Below are positions 49,686-59,026 of a stretch of 64,000 nucleotides of DNA, piece by piece (positions within the stretch are counted from its first letter, which is position 1; each line of letters opens with the position of its first letter). The DNA comes from Pectobacterium cacticida (GTDB lineage: Bacteria; Pseudomonadota; Gammaproteobacteria; Enterobacterales; Enterobacteriaceae), in contig NZ_CP133656.1 of the NCBI RefSeq assembly GCF_036885195.1, positions 310,001 to 374,000 of the forward strand, written 5' to 3'. Under the pieces are notes generated by a model. The model made no database searches, was not told where the DNA came from, and saw nothing but the letters and a program-made list of their open reading frames with translations. Both the position numbers and the translations under genes were made by a program.

Positions 49686-49820
49686 ACAACACCGAAGGTG
49701 TTTTGAGAGATGAAAGACGCATAGAGAACGATATTCAGCTTGTTTTAGGATTGGTTCTGATGGTTACGGAGATGACAAAGAAGGGAGTCATGTTAAGTAA
49801 CGGTCGGAATGAAACAGATT

Positions 49821-49940
49821 TGCCTGGCGGCGATAGCGCGGTGGTCCCACCTGACCCCATGCCGAACTCAGAAGTGAAACGCCGTAGCGCCGATGGTAGT
49901 GTGGGGTCTCCCCATGTGAGAGTAGGGAACTGCCAGGCAT
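49821..49940 (+). rRNA. rrf: 5S ribosomal RNA
   Basis: 120 nt, TGCCTGGCGGCGATAGCGC to CTGCCAGGCAT, the ends pairing as helix I. One copy only; no tRNA gene follows. Confidence 0.98.
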
Positions 49941-49951
49941 CAAATAAGTGG

Positions 49952-49982
49952 AAAGCCCCTGTCGCAAGACAGGGGCTTTTTG
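49952..49982 (+). terminator. rRNA operon terminator T1
   Basis: AAAGCCCCTGTC-GCAA-GACAGGGGCTTTTT, a strong intrinsic terminator 12 bases after 5S. Confidence 0.93.
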
Positions 49983-50098
49983 CTTTATCTGTTTGTCGGT
50001 GAGCGCGCTTTGTAACAGGACAACTCCGCCGGGCGCGGAGTCGCACGTTGCGAAGCAACGGCCCGAAGGGGGAGGGTAGGACCGTCCGCCATAAGTTG
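49983..50098 (+). other. Conserved rrn distal sequence
   Basis: TGTTTGTCGGTGAGCGCGC, GGACAACTCCGCCGGGCGCGG and CGTTGCGAAGCAACGGCCCG resemble the sequence after E. coli rrnB T1. It contains strong short hairpins (CGTTGCGAAGCAACG) and may serve as a second terminator region. Confidence 0.65.
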
Positions 50099-50174
50099 CT
50101 CTATCCCTGGAATTGTCATCACCTAATAACACCACCATTTCATCATCTACTGGTATCTACTAGTTTTTGATATC

Positions 50175-50280
50175 TTAGCGGCTTTCCCGAGCAAGGAACG
50201 CTCTGCTTTTTGATGAATTTATCCTCTTCCAGTTCGGCGATTTTAGCTTTAAGGCGTCGAATATCCAGTGCCTGTTGAGA
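50175..50280 (-). mobile_element. IS3-family OrfA remnant
   Basis: Read leftward, the frame gives QQALDIRRLKAKIAELEED, the leucine-zipper end of an IS3-family OrfA. After a frameshift it gives RAFLARESR and a stop. Only the C-terminal third remains; no ends or OrfB are seen. The gap between here and the next fragment shows nothing recognisable. Confidence 0.6.
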
Positions 50281-50499
50281 AAGGTGTGGCGTGTTATAGA
50301 ACATGCATTCGCTTTATCCTGATAGCATTTGTCTCAGTTAATGGGATGGACTACCTCTTCCTACTGAGGTTAACTGAACAAAATACATTCAGCGGGGGCG
50401 TTGTTATGAATGTCATCTATCCGGGTATTGGTCTGGCTATACATTTTTCAGTTTTATGAGGTAAATCAGACGGGTAGGCCAGTTTATAAAAAACGTACT

Positions 50500-50602
50500 G
50501 ACCGTAAAACGTTACTCAGATCGTCGCGAATATTTTCAGCCTGCCAGAAAATAGCCAAAGTTAAAGGCATCGGACCTAAAACAGGCGCAGCAGTCATACC
50601 TT
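50500..50602 (+). mobile_element. IS110-family transposase remnant
   Basis: The frame reads RIFSACQKIAKVKGIGPKTGAAVIP then stops. The helix-hairpin-helix motif KGIGPKTGAAV is the start of the transposase_20 domain of IS110-type enzymes. The rest of the enzyme is missing. Confidence 0.55.
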
Positions 50603-50634
50603 AGCGTGCCTACGTTGAGCTTGAACCAACGAGA

Positions 50635-51462
50635 TTATGGATAAATCACAATAGGTGTTTTTAGTAACTGACGAATCATCGTCTGCTGATCGCTGTTTTG
50701 TAGCCAAACTGCATAAAATGGGCGTACAACGGGCAAGCCATCTCCGACTAAGCGCAAACTTGGGTATGCTTGTAGCCAATGGCTAGGCAAAAATGCACAT
50801 CCTCCAGTTGTTTTAAGTAGTTGGCGAGTTAAATGAGCCGATGTCGTTGTCAAAACGGGGAGTTGATCGCTGGTTAATAGACGATGATCTTGCTGGTGAA
50901 AGTCGGCGCCCCATTCCAATTTTATATAGGTGAATTCTTGTCCAGGGGGGTGAGTTTCTGCAGCGAATAGCGAAAGAGAAAAATTTCCTAGCAACTGGCT
51001 TGCCAACTCTTCCATTTTGGGTTGTTCGGTCGTAATCAGGAGATCTAATTGGCGTTCGTGAAGTTGTTTTACAAGTGAATGACGTAAGGCAATACGTGCT
51101 TCTAGTTGTAGCAGTGGATGCTGCTGGTACAGAGATTGTAACCAGGGCGTTAGGTATGCTTCCCATAGAGAAGCCGTTGCCCCCACTGAAAGCTGGCTGT
51201 GTTGCTGGGAACGAGCGACTTCTTTTTTAGCGATCTGCCAGGTACTAATCAGGCTTTCAGCATATGGCAGCAACCGTTCTCCTGCGGGGGTCAAACGTAT
51301 ATTGTTCCGGTGGCGAGTGAACAGATTGGCACCAAGTTGAGTCTCTAGTTGGCGAATCCTAAAACTCACTGCCGACTGCGTTAAATACAGAGATTCGGCG
51401 GCACGACCAAAGTGTCTTGTCCTGCTGACTTCCAGAAAGGTTTTCAATAATTCGGTATCCAC
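50635..51462 (-). CDS. hdfR: HdfR, LysR-type transcriptional regulator
   Basis: The product has 275 residues. The N-terminal winged HTH is TRHFGRAAESLYLTQSAVS (about 17-35), and a LysR substrate domain follows. In E. coli HdfR represses flhDC and activates gltBD. GTG at 51462 is chosen: GGAG lies six bases ahead and VDTELLKTFLEV aligns with E. coli; the TTG four codons up overlaps the ribosome site. Divergent from maoP, as in E. coli. Confidence 0.95.
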   Translation of the reverse strand: MDTELLKTFLEVSRTRHFGRAAESLYLTQSAVSFRIRQLETQLGANLFTRHRNNIRLTPAGERLLPYAESLISTWQIAKKEVARSQQHSQLSVGATASLWEAYLTPWLQSLYQQHPLLQLEARIALRHSLVKQLHERQLDLLITTEQPKMEELASQLLGNFSLSLFAAETHPPGQEFTYIKLEWGADFHQQDHRLLTSDQLPVLTTTSAHLTRQLLKTTGGCAFLPSHWLQAYPSLRLVGDGLPVVRPFYAVWLQNSDQQTMIRQLLKTPIVIYP

Positions 51463-51581
51463 ACCTATCTCCAAAAAATTTTGTCGTAATGATTTAAATG
51501 TTTTGTTTTACACAGTGTCAAGCCTATCTAATACTCCGCGCCATAAACAACACGACCATAGAATAATTAGGAGCGTGTAAG

Positions 51582-51920
51582 ATGGCAGAAAGCTTCTCTA
51601 CCACTCATCGTTTTTTTGATAACAAGTTCTACCCTCGCGGTTTTTCTCGACATGGTGATTTTACCATTAAAGAAGCACAACTGCTGGAACGCTACGGTTA
51701 TGCCTTCAATGAGCTGGATTTAGGTAAACGTGAACCTGTGACAGAGGAAGAAGTATTGTTTGTCGCAATGTGTCGCGGTGAGCGTAAAGCGGAAACGGAA
51801 CTGGAAAAAATCTGGTCTAAATATTTGGATCGTATTCGCCGGCCTAAACGCTTCCATACGCTGTCTGGCGGTAAGCCGCAGATGGATGTGGTGGAAGAAT
51901 ACATTGAAAGTGATGACTGA
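51582..51920 (+). CDS. maoP: MaoP, Ori macrodomain organiser
   Basis: The product has 112 residues of the DUF413 family (FSTTHRFFDNKFYPRGFSRHGDFT). In E. coli MaoP with its site maoS constrains the Ori macrodomain. AGGAG lies ahead. No maoS-like site could be identified by eye. Confidence 0.94.
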   Translation: MAESFSTTHRFFDNKFYPRGFSRHGDFTIKEAQLLERYGYAFNELDLGKREPVTEEEVLFVAMCRGERKAETELEKIWSKYLDRIRRPKRFHTLSGGKPQMDVVEEYIESDD

Positions 51921-51977
51921 TTAACAATAGACATACCGACAACAAAAATTGTTGGTGTGTTATGTGTTAATGATCTG

Positions 51978-51997
51978 AATGGGGCGAAAGCCCCATT
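51978..51997. terminator. Hairpin between maoP and yifB
   Basis: AATGGGGC-GAAA-GCCCCATT between convergent genes. The T run is weak, but the position suits a shared terminator. Confidence 0.6.
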
Positions 51998-52028
51998 GTG
52001 TTATTGATGGGCGAATCTTACGCTATGG

Positions 52029-53555
52029 TTACTCGAGACTCTTATGAAGCTGGATGAGTAACCGATCCATGCTACGATAGCTTAGCGCTTCGGATAAGTG
52101 TTTCCTCTCTATGTCGTCTCGCTCGCCGAGGTCAGCGATTGTACGAGCGACCTTCAATATCCTGTGCCATGCACGTACAGATAAGCCAAGCTTGTTCATC
52201 ACTTCTTCCAAATAGGCCGCATCAGGCGTCGTTAGCACACAGTATTTTTCTATTTCTCGTGAGGTGAGTAGCGCGTTAATTTTATTTGACCGTTTCAATT
52301 GTACTTGGCGTGCGAGCAGCACACGCTCTCGAATCGCCGCACTACTTTCCCCCTGATGGTGTTGCTGAGACAAAACGCCTGGTGGTAGCAAAGGAACTTC
52401 AATCGAAAGATCGAAGCGATCCAAGAAAGGGCCGGAAAGTTTGCTGAGATAGCGTAATATTTGTTGCGCTGGTAATCGGTTATGAATGCCTTGATAGTGG
52501 CCTGAAGGGCTGGGATTCATTGCTGCGACGAGCTGAACGCGTGCTGGGTAACGCACTTTGGCACGGGTGCGAGAAATAATTATTTCGCCGGACTCCAGTG
52601 GCTCTCGTAGTGAATCTAGAACGCGTCGCTCGAACTCCGGCAATTCATCTAAAAAAAGTACACCGTTATGGGCCAGTGAGATTTCCCCGGGTTTAGGCAG
52701 CGATCCGCCGCCGACCAGCGCCGCCATGGAAGAACTATGATGAGGGGCTCTGAACGGTCTGGCTCGCCAGCGTGTCATGGTAGCGTCAATGTTGATTAGG
52801 CTATTGATGGCTGCGCTTTCTAATGCCTCCTCGTTGCTTAGTGGCGGCATCAAATTGCCTAAGCGGCTTGCCAGCATGGTCTTTCCTGTTCCCGGAGGCC
52901 CCAGTAATAGAAGGTTATGCCCTCCCGCCGCCGCGATCTCCAATGCCCGTTTGGCTTGCCCCTGGCCGATGATATCTTTCATATCGAATTCATCCTCATT
53001 CGGCGCCGCAACTGGTATGGTGTCTGTACACCGGGATAATTCCTCTTCACCACTGAGAAACGCACACACTTCCAGTAAATGCTCGGCCATTAGCGCTTCA
53101 CCTTGCGGTATCAGGGCCATCTCCCGCTTATTATCACCTGGCAGGATAAGCTGACGCCCGGATTTTATGGCTTCCAATGCTGCTGGGATAGCGCCATTTA
53201 CGCCGCGTAGCGTGCCAGACAGACCGAGCTCGCCAAGAAACTCGTAGCGGCTTAGCTTTTCGCCATCGATTTGTTCTGATGCCGCCAGAATCGCTAATGC
53301 GATCGGCAGATCGTAGCGTCCTCCTTCTTTTGGGAGATCTGCGGGCGCGAGATTGACTGTTATGCGCTTGGCGGGGAAGGTAAACCCGCAATTGATGAGT
53401 GCGCTGCGCACGCGATCGCGTGCTTCCTTGACGGTAGTTTCTGGTAAACCCACCAGCGTGAGCGCTGGAAGCCCGCTACTAATGTGAACTTCGATACAGA
53501 CATCTGGCGCTTGTACACCAATCATTGCCCGGGTATAGGTGACTGCCAATGACAT
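52029..53555 (-). CDS. yifB: YifB/ComM, Mg-chelatase-like AAA+ ATPase
   Basis: The product has 508 residues. The N-terminal Lon-like S5 fold domain (about 1-170) precedes the AAA+ core with Walker A GPPGTGKTMLASRL (about 218), Walker B VLFLDELPEF (about 300), and a C-terminal Mg_chelatase_C. ComM-type hexameric helicases promote branch migration in natural transformation. The enterobacterial role is not fixed. Confidence 0.95.
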   Translation of the reverse strand: MSLAVTYTRAMIGVQAPDVCIEVHISSGLPALTLVGLPETTVKEARDRVRSALINCGFTFPAKRITVNLAPADLPKEGGRYDLPIALAILAASEQIDGEKLSRYEFLGELGLSGTLRGVNGAIPAALEAIKSGRQLILPGDNKREMALIPQGEALMAEHLLEVCAFLSGEEELSRCTDTIPVAAPNEDEFDMKDIIGQGQAKRALEIAAAGGHNLLLLGPPGTGKTMLASRLGNLMPPLSNEEALESAAINSLINIDATMTRWRARPFRAPHHSSSMAALVGGGSLPKPGEISLAHNGVLFLDELPEFERRVLDSLREPLESGEIIISRTRAKVRYPARVQLVAAMNPSPSGHYQGIHNRLPAQQILRYLSKLSGPFLDRFDLSIEVPLLPPGVLSQQHHQGESSAAIRERVLLARQVQLKRSNKINALLTSREIEKYCVLTTPDAAYLEEVMNKLGLSVRAWHRILKVARTIADLGERDDIERKHLSEALSYRSMDRLLIQLHKSLE

Positions 53556-53890
53556 ACGTTTCTCCCTTGCTAAGGGTTCACATCATGTCTGGTAAGGTGT
53601 GAGAAGTAGAGGTTGTTGTCTCTAATTTGGATAGCCGCATCATAAAAGCATTTTCTTTTTCAACTGTGGATAAAAATTATGCGTGATAGATCGCGCTTAT
53701 TTAGAATAAAAGACTTCCCTTAGGTTATTTGCTCGTTGAGAGCATTCGTATCCTTGCTCCTATTTTTTCGTGGTGCGCTCATTTTTTCGCCGATAAGTAA
53801 AAATAATTTATCTCACTTCTATTATTTGATTACTCAGTATTTTTTATACATATCATGGATGATTTTCGTGAAGTGCAATGAAAAAAATAG
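53556..53890. other. yifB-ilvL intergenic region
   Basis: AT-rich gap upstream of the ilv promoter. A 70-codon frame at 53736-53948 has no ribosome site or recognisable sequence and overlaps the promoter, so it is not called. Nothing else was seen. Confidence 0.4.
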
Positions 53891-53918
53891 TTGTCATGCC
53901 CCGCGATACTGTGATAAC
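53891..53918 (+). promoter_or_regulatory. ilvLGMEDA promoter
   Basis: TTGTCA (53891-53896), a 16-base spacer, GATAAC (53913-53918), then TCTGTAGGCATTCGTTCGA, which aligns closely with the start-site region of the E. coli ilv promoter. Confidence 0.7.
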
Positions 53919-53961
53919 TCTGTAGGCATTCGTTCGACAGAAGATTAATGAACACTCTATT

Positions 53962-54060
53962 ATGAAAGCCCTATCCCTAGTGATTAGCCTAGTCGTGATT
54001 AGCGTGGTGGTGATTATTATCCCACCGTGCGGGGCTGCACTTGGACGAAGAATGGCTTAG
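53962..54060 (+). CDS. ilvL: ilv operon leader peptide
   Basis: The leader has 32 residues, MKALSLVISLVVISVVVIII then PPCGAALGRRMA. Fifteen are Ile, Leu or Val (five, four and six), so ribosome stalling here senses all three charged tRNAs and controls the downstream attenuator. The C-terminal PPCGAALGR is conserved with E. coli IlvL. Confidence 0.96.
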   Translation: MKALSLVISLVVISVVVIIIPPCGAALGRRMA

Positions 54061-54080
54061 AAATCAAGCCCTGATTCAGG

Positions 54081-54113
54081 AAAACCCCCGCACCGTAAGG
54101 TCGGGGGTTTTTT
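54081..54113 (+). terminator. ilv attenuator
   Basis: AAAACCCCCG-C-ACC-GTAA-GGT-CGGGGGTTTTTT, 20 bases after ilvL: the rho-independent terminator of the attenuator. The anti-terminator pairing upstream (CCGTGCGGGGCTGC inside ilvL) is visible in part. Confidence 0.92.
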
Positions 54114-54199
54114 GTTGGGCGTAATCTTTAACGGAAAGGAACAGAAATGAACGGTAGAATAAAACTCTGTTATTCCCATAATACTTCGGGGAAATAACT

Positions 54200-55846
54200 A
54201 TGAATGGAGCACAGTGGGTAGTTCAAGCGTTGCGAGCGCAAGGAGTGGAGACCGTATTTGGTTATCCGGGGGGCGCAATAATGCCAGTCTATGACGCACT
54301 TTATGACGGCGGCGTTAAACATCTGCTGTGTCGCCATGAACAAGGTGCAGTGATGGCGGCGATTGGCTATGCTCGTGCCACGGGGCGCGTCGGTGTTTGT
54401 ATTGCAACATCTGGCCCAGGCGCGACGAATTTGGTTACGGGTTTGGCCGATGCGTTGCTGGATTCTGTACCCGTGGTGGCAATCACCGGGCAAGTCGGAT
54501 CCGCGCTGATCGGCACCGACGCCTTTCAGGAAATTGACGTGCTGGGGTTGTCGCTAGCCTGTACGAAACACAGCTTTCTGGTTGAGTCTCTCGAATCATT
54601 GCCGGATGTGATGGCGGAAGCGTTCGCTATTGCCAACAGCGGCCGTCCCGGCCCTGTTCTGGTCGATATTCCTAAGGATATTCAGTTAGCGATGGGGGAT
54701 TTCATTCCAAGCTTTGTCCCTGTCGCCAACGATATGGCGTTTCCGGAACAGGCTATTACCCAGGCGCGCGCATTATTAGCGAAAGCGCAAAAACCCGTAC
54801 TATACGTCGGCGGCGGCGTTGGTATGGCAAATGCGGTTCCGGCGCTACGTGAATTCCTGAAGGTAACGGACATTCCTTCCGTTTCCACCTTGAAAGGGTT
54901 AGGCGCGGTGGAAGCGACTCACCCTTATTACCTCGGCATGATCGGCATGCATGGTACGAAGGCCGCGAACCTGATTGTGCAGGAGTGTGACTTGTTAATC
55001 GCGATTGGCGCACGTTTTGATGATCGTGTGACCGGCAAACTGAACGCCTTTGCGCCCCATGCCAGCGTTATTCATATGGATATCGATCCCGCAGAGCTCG
55101 GCAAATTGCGTCATGCCAATGTTGCGTTGCAAGGTGACCTGAAGGCGATATTACCTGCTTTGCAACAGCCGCTAAACGTCAACGTATGGCGTCAGCAGGC
55201 TCGCGCAATGAAGGCGGAGTATCCGTGGCGCTATGATCACCCAGGACAGGCGATTTATGCGCCAGCACTACTGAAAGCTATCTCTGAGCGCATGAATGCT
55301 GATACCGTAGTGACCACGGATGTTGGCCAGCATCAAATGTGGGCGGCGCAGCATATGACATTCAGCCGTCCAGAGAATTTTATTACCTCCAGTGGCCTCG
55401 GCACGATGGGGTTTGGCGTACCCGCAGCGGTCGGTGCACAGGTGGCCCGCCCGAATGACATGGTCATTTGTATTTCTGGTGATGGTTCTTTCATGATGAA
55501 CGTTCAAGAATTGGGTACTATCAAGCGAAAGCAGCTGCCGCTGAAGATCGTGCTGTTGGATAACCAACGGTTAGGCATGGTGCGACAATGGCAGCAATTA
55601 TTCTTTGATGAACGTTATAGTGAAACCGACCTTTCTGATAACCCTGATTTTCTGACGTTGGCAAGTGCATTTGATATCCCCGGCCAGCGTATCAATCGTA
55701 AAGATCAAATTGATGCCGCGCTGAATGCACTGTTTAACAGTGAAGGCCCTTATTTATTGCACGTTTCAATTGATGAATACGAAAACGTCTGGCCGCTGGT
55801 TCCACCGGGCGCGGGTAACGAAACGATGCTCGACAGAATCCAATAA
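54200..55846 (+). CDS. ilvG: Acetolactate synthase II large subunit, intact
   Basis: The product has 548 residues of the ThDP-dependent AHAS family: the catalytic Glu in CRHEQGAVMAAIGYA (about 47), a FAD-binding middle domain, and the ThDP motif SGDGSFMMNVQELGTI (about 430). It joins pyruvate with pyruvate or 2-oxobutyrate. The frame is uninterrupted, unlike the K-12 frameshifted gene. GGGGA lies ahead. Confidence 0.97.
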   Translation: MNGAQWVVQALRAQGVETVFGYPGGAIMPVYDALYDGGVKHLLCRHEQGAVMAAIGYARATGRVGVCIATSGPGATNLVTGLADALLDSVPVVAITGQVGSALIGTDAFQEIDVLGLSLACTKHSFLVESLESLPDVMAEAFAIANSGRPGPVLVDIPKDIQLAMGDFIPSFVPVANDMAFPEQAITQARALLAKAQKPVLYVGGGVGMANAVPALREFLKVTDIPSVSTLKGLGAVEATHPYYLGMIGMHGTKAANLIVQECDLLIAIGARFDDRVTGKLNAFAPHASVIHMDIDPAELGKLRHANVALQGDLKAILPALQQPLNVNVWRQQARAMKAEYPWRYDHPGQAIYAPALLKAISERMNADTVVTTDVGQHQMWAAQHMTFSRPENFITSSGLGTMGFGVPAAVGAQVARPNDMVICISGDGSFMMNVQELGTIKRKQLPLKIVLLDNQRLGMVRQWQQLFFDERYSETDLSDNPDFLTLASAFDIPGQRINRKDQIDAALNALFNSEGPYLLHVSIDEYENVWPLVPPGAGNETMLDRIQ

Positions 55847-55884
55847 TGGCCAACTTAAACAGAATAAGTGTTGGAGATAACAGA

Positions 55885-56145
55885 ATGACACACCATCAAC
55901 TTTCGATTCAGGCACGTTTTCGACCTGAGGTTCTGGAGCGCGTCTTACGTGTTACTCGCCATCGAGGGTTTAAAGTATGCGCCATGAACATGGTACAAAC
56001 GACCAATAACGATCACATTAATATTGAACTGACCGTTGCTAGCCATCGTTCGGTAGATTTATTGTCCGCACAATTAAGTAAGTTGCTGGATATCGCCAGC
56101 GTTGATATTCAACCGATGACGGTATCGCAGCAAATTAGCGCCTAA
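55885..56145 (+). CDS. ilvM: Acetolactate synthase II small subunit
   Basis: The product has 86 residues, an ACT-domain regulatory subunit (RFRPEVLERVLRVTRHRGF). Start at 55885 with GGAG nine bases ahead, matching E. coli length; the in-frame ATG at 55846 overlapping the ilvG stop adds 13 unrelated residues. Confidence 0.94.
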   Translation: MTHHQLSIQARFRPEVLERVLRVTRHRGFKVCAMNMVQTTNNDHINIELTVASHRSVDLLSAQLSKLLDIASVDIQPMTVSQQISA

Positions 56146-56169
56146 CAAGTAAATAATAAGGAAAAGAAA

Positions 56170-57096
56170 ATGACTAAAAAATCAGATTACATTTGGTTTA
56201 ATGGGGAAATGGTGCCATGGGCTGAAGCCAAAGTGCACGTCATGTCGCATGCGCTGCATTATGGCACATCCGTTTTTGAGGGTATTCGTTGCTACGATTC
56301 ACACCAGGGCCCGGTGGTTTTTCGCCACCGTGAACACATGCGGCGCTTACATGACTCGGCGAAAATTTACCGTATGCCGCTTGAGCAGAACGTGGATGAA
56401 TTGATGGAAGCCTGCCGTGCAACGTTGCGTAAAAATAACCTGACCAGTGCATATATTCGCCCACTGGTATTCGTCGGCGATGTGGGTATGGGCGTGAATC
56501 CACCGGATGGTTATAAAACTGACGTGATCATCGCCGCATTTCCTTGGGGAGCCTATTTGGGTGATGACGCACTGGAAGCAGGTATTGATGTCATGGTGTC
56601 ATCCTGGAATCGCGCCGCCGCGAATACCATTCCAACGGCGGCGAAAGCCGGGGGGAACTATCTCTCTTCGCTGTTGGTAGGCAATGAAGCACGGCGACAT
56701 GGCTATCAGGAAGGTATTGCGCTGGATATTCATGGCTATGTTTCTGAAGGGGCGGGTGAGAACCTGTTTGAAGTCAAGGATGGCATTATTTTTACCCCGC
56801 CGTTTACGTCTTCGGCACTACCGGGCATTACGCGTGATGCCATCATCAAGCTAGCGAAGGACGCGGGATATGAAGTGCGCGAGCAGGTGCTGTCCCGTGA
56901 ATCACTGTATTTGGCAGATGAAGTCTTTATGTCCGGTACTGCCGCAGAAATTACCCCAGTACGTAGTGTAGACGGTATCCAGATTGGCATTGGTAAATGT
57001 GGCCCGATCACTAAGGCCTTACAACAGGCGTTCTTCGGCCTCTTCACGGGCGCAACCGAAGATAAATGGGGTTGGTTGGATCCAGTAAATAATTAA
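56170..57096 (+). CDS. ilvE: Branched-chain amino acid aminotransferase
   Basis: The product has 308 residues of fold type IV PLP enzymes. The PLP lysine is in TAAKAGGNYLSS (about 160), and the C-terminal FMSGTAAEITPV motif is present. It makes Ile, Val and Leu from the 2-oxo acids. Confidence 0.97.
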   Translation: MTKKSDYIWFNGEMVPWAEAKVHVMSHALHYGTSVFEGIRCYDSHQGPVVFRHREHMRRLHDSAKIYRMPLEQNVDELMEACRATLRKNNLTSAYIRPLVFVGDVGMGVNPPDGYKTDVIIAAFPWGAYLGDDALEAGIDVMVSSWNRAAANTIPTAAKAGGNYLSSLLVGNEARRHGYQEGIALDIHGYVSEGAGENLFEVKDGIIFTPPFTSSALPGITRDAIIKLAKDAGYEVREQVLSRESLYLADEVFMSGTAAEITPVRSVDGIQIGIGKCGPITKALQQAFFGLFTGATEDKWGWLDPVNN

Positions 57097-57170
57097 TCAA
57101 TTAAGACAGATAGACTGGTGATGACCCATTTTGCCATCACCGAATACGTAATTTTTGGAGTAATAAGAGC

Positions 57171-59021
57171 ATGCCTAAGTATCGTTCAGCCACCACCACG
57201 CACGGCCGTAACATGGCCGGAGCCCGAGCCCTGTGGCGCGCAACAGGAATGACCGACAATGATTTTGGTAAACCCATCATTGCGGTGGTCAACTCCTTCA
57301 CTCAATTCGTGCCGGGTCATGTACACCTGCGTGATATGGGAAAACTGGTTGCCGAGCAGATCGAAGCCTCAGGCGGTGTGGCAAAGGAATTCAACACTAT
57401 TGCGGTGGACGACGGCATCGCGATGGGGCACGGCGGCATGCTCTATTCTCTGCCTTCCCGTGAGCTCATTGCCGACTCGGTGGAATACATGGTCAATGCG
57501 CACTGCGCAGATGCGATGGTTTGTATTTCCAACTGCGACAAAATTACCCCAGGGATGCTAATGGCGTCGCTGCGCCTGAATATCCCGGTGATTTTCGTTT
57601 CTGGTGGCCCGATGGAAGCCGGAAAAACAAAATTATCCAATCAGCTCATCAAACTGGATCTGGTGGATGCAATGATTCAGGGCGCAGATCCAACAGTAAC
57701 CGATCAACAGAGTGAACAGGTAGAGCGCTCTGCCTGCCCAACCTGCGGTTCCTGCTCTGGGATGTTCACCGCTAACTCGATGAACTGTCTGACGGAAGCT
57801 CTGGGTCTGTCTCAGCCGGGTAACGGTTCGCTGTTGGCGACGCATGCCGATCGTAAGCAACTGTTCCTGAATGCAGGCAAACGCATTGTGGATCTGGCAA
57901 AACGCTATTACGAGCAAGATGACGAAAGCGTATTGCCGCGGAGCATCGCGAACAAAGCGGCGTTTGAGAACGCCATGATTCTGGATATCGCCATGGGTGG
58001 CTCTACTAACACCGTCCTGCACCTGTTGGCGTCGGCACAGGAAGGTGAAGTGGACTTCACCATGACCGATATTGACCGACTGTCGCGTCGAGTTCCGCAT
58101 CTGTGTAAAGTCGCGCCGAGTACGCAGAAATATCACATGGAAGATGTTCATCGCGCTGGGGGTGTGATGGGTATTCTGGGAGAACTTGATAGAGCGGGTT
58201 TGCTGAACCGCAACGTTAAAAACGTATTGGGTAAAACGCTACCGGAAACATTGGATGCCTACGATATCATGCGCACGCAAGATGCAGGAGTGAAAAGCAT
58301 GTATTCAGCCGGTCCGGCCGGTATCCGTACCACGAAGGCCTTCTCACAGGATTGCCGCTGGGATTCGTTGGACACCGATCGTCAAAATGGTTGTATTCGT
58401 TCCCGTGAGTTTGCCTATAGCCAGGATGGCGGCCTAGCCGTGCTCTATGGCAATCTGGCGGAAAACGGCTGTATCGTAAAAACCGCTGGCGTGGATGAGG
58501 GGAGCTTAGTCTTTCGTGGCCCGGCGAAAGTTTATGAAAGTCAGGATGATGCAGTAGATGCCATTCTGGGCGGGAAAGTTGTCGCGGGCGATGTAGTCGT
58601 GATCCGTTACGAAGGGCCGAAAGGTGGGCCAGGAATGCAGGAAATGCTGTATCCAACTACCTACCTGAAATCCATGGGGTTGGGGAAAAGCTGTGCGCTG
58701 ATCACCGATGGGCGCTTCTCCGGCGGCACGTCTGGCCTATCAATTGGCCACGCGTCTCCAGAAGCGGCCAGCGGCGGTACCATTGCATTGGTACAAGATG
58801 GCGATATTATCGCGATTGATATTCCGAATCGGAGTATTGCGCTGGTTTTGGACGACGCTGAGTTAGCGAGACGCCGCGAGGCAGAAGAAGCAAGAGGCGA
58901 ACGCGCCTGGACGCCACACGAACGTGAACGCCAAGTCTCTTTTGCGCTGCGTGCTTATGCCAGTCTGGCAACCAGTGCGGATAAGGGCGCGGTACGGGAT
59001 AAAAGCAAGCTGGGAGGCTAA
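57171..59021 (+). CDS. ilvD: Dihydroxy-acid dehydratase
   Basis: The product has 616 residues. Cluster cysteines are in MVCISNCDKITPG (about 122) and CPTCGSCSGMFTANSMNCL (about 195). The C-terminal half has TDGRFSGGTSGLSIGHASPEA. It makes the 2-oxo acids for IlvE. Six bases before ilvA. Confidence 0.97.
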   Translation: MPKYRSATTTHGRNMAGARALWRATGMTDNDFGKPIIAVVNSFTQFVPGHVHLRDMGKLVAEQIEASGGVAKEFNTIAVDDGIAMGHGGMLYSLPSRELIADSVEYMVNAHCADAMVCISNCDKITPGMLMASLRLNIPVIFVSGGPMEAGKTKLSNQLIKLDLVDAMIQGADPTVTDQQSEQVERSACPTCGSCSGMFTANSMNCLTEALGLSQPGNGSLLATHADRKQLFLNAGKRIVDLAKRYYEQDDESVLPRSIANKAAFENAMILDIAMGGSTNTVLHLLASAQEGEVDFTMTDIDRLSRRVPHLCKVAPSTQKYHMEDVHRAGGVMGILGELDRAGLLNRNVKNVLGKTLPETLDAYDIMRTQDAGVKSMYSAGPAGIRTTKAFSQDCRWDSLDTDRQNGCIRSREFAYSQDGGLAVLYGNLAENGCIVKTAGVDEGSLVFRGPAKVYESQDDAVDAILGGKVVAGDVVVIRYEGPKGGPGMQEMLYPTTYLKSMGLGKSCALITDGRFSGGTSGLSIGHASPEAASGGTIALVQDGDIIAIDIPNRSIALVLDDAELARRREAEEARGERAWTPHERERQVSFALRAYASLATSADKGAVRDKSKLGG

Positions 59022-59026
59022 TACAG

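Noticed and set aside
49703..50002. Frames overlapping 5S rRNA and the T1 terminator
   Set aside because: They overlap structural RNA and the terminator.
50268..50604. Frames at 50268-50459 and 50410-50604 as genes
   Set aside because: They are short, without ribosome sites, and the second contains only the end of an IS110-type transposase.
53736..53948. 70-codon frame upstream of ilvL
   Set aside because: It overlaps the ilv promoter, has no ribosome site and no recognisable sequence.
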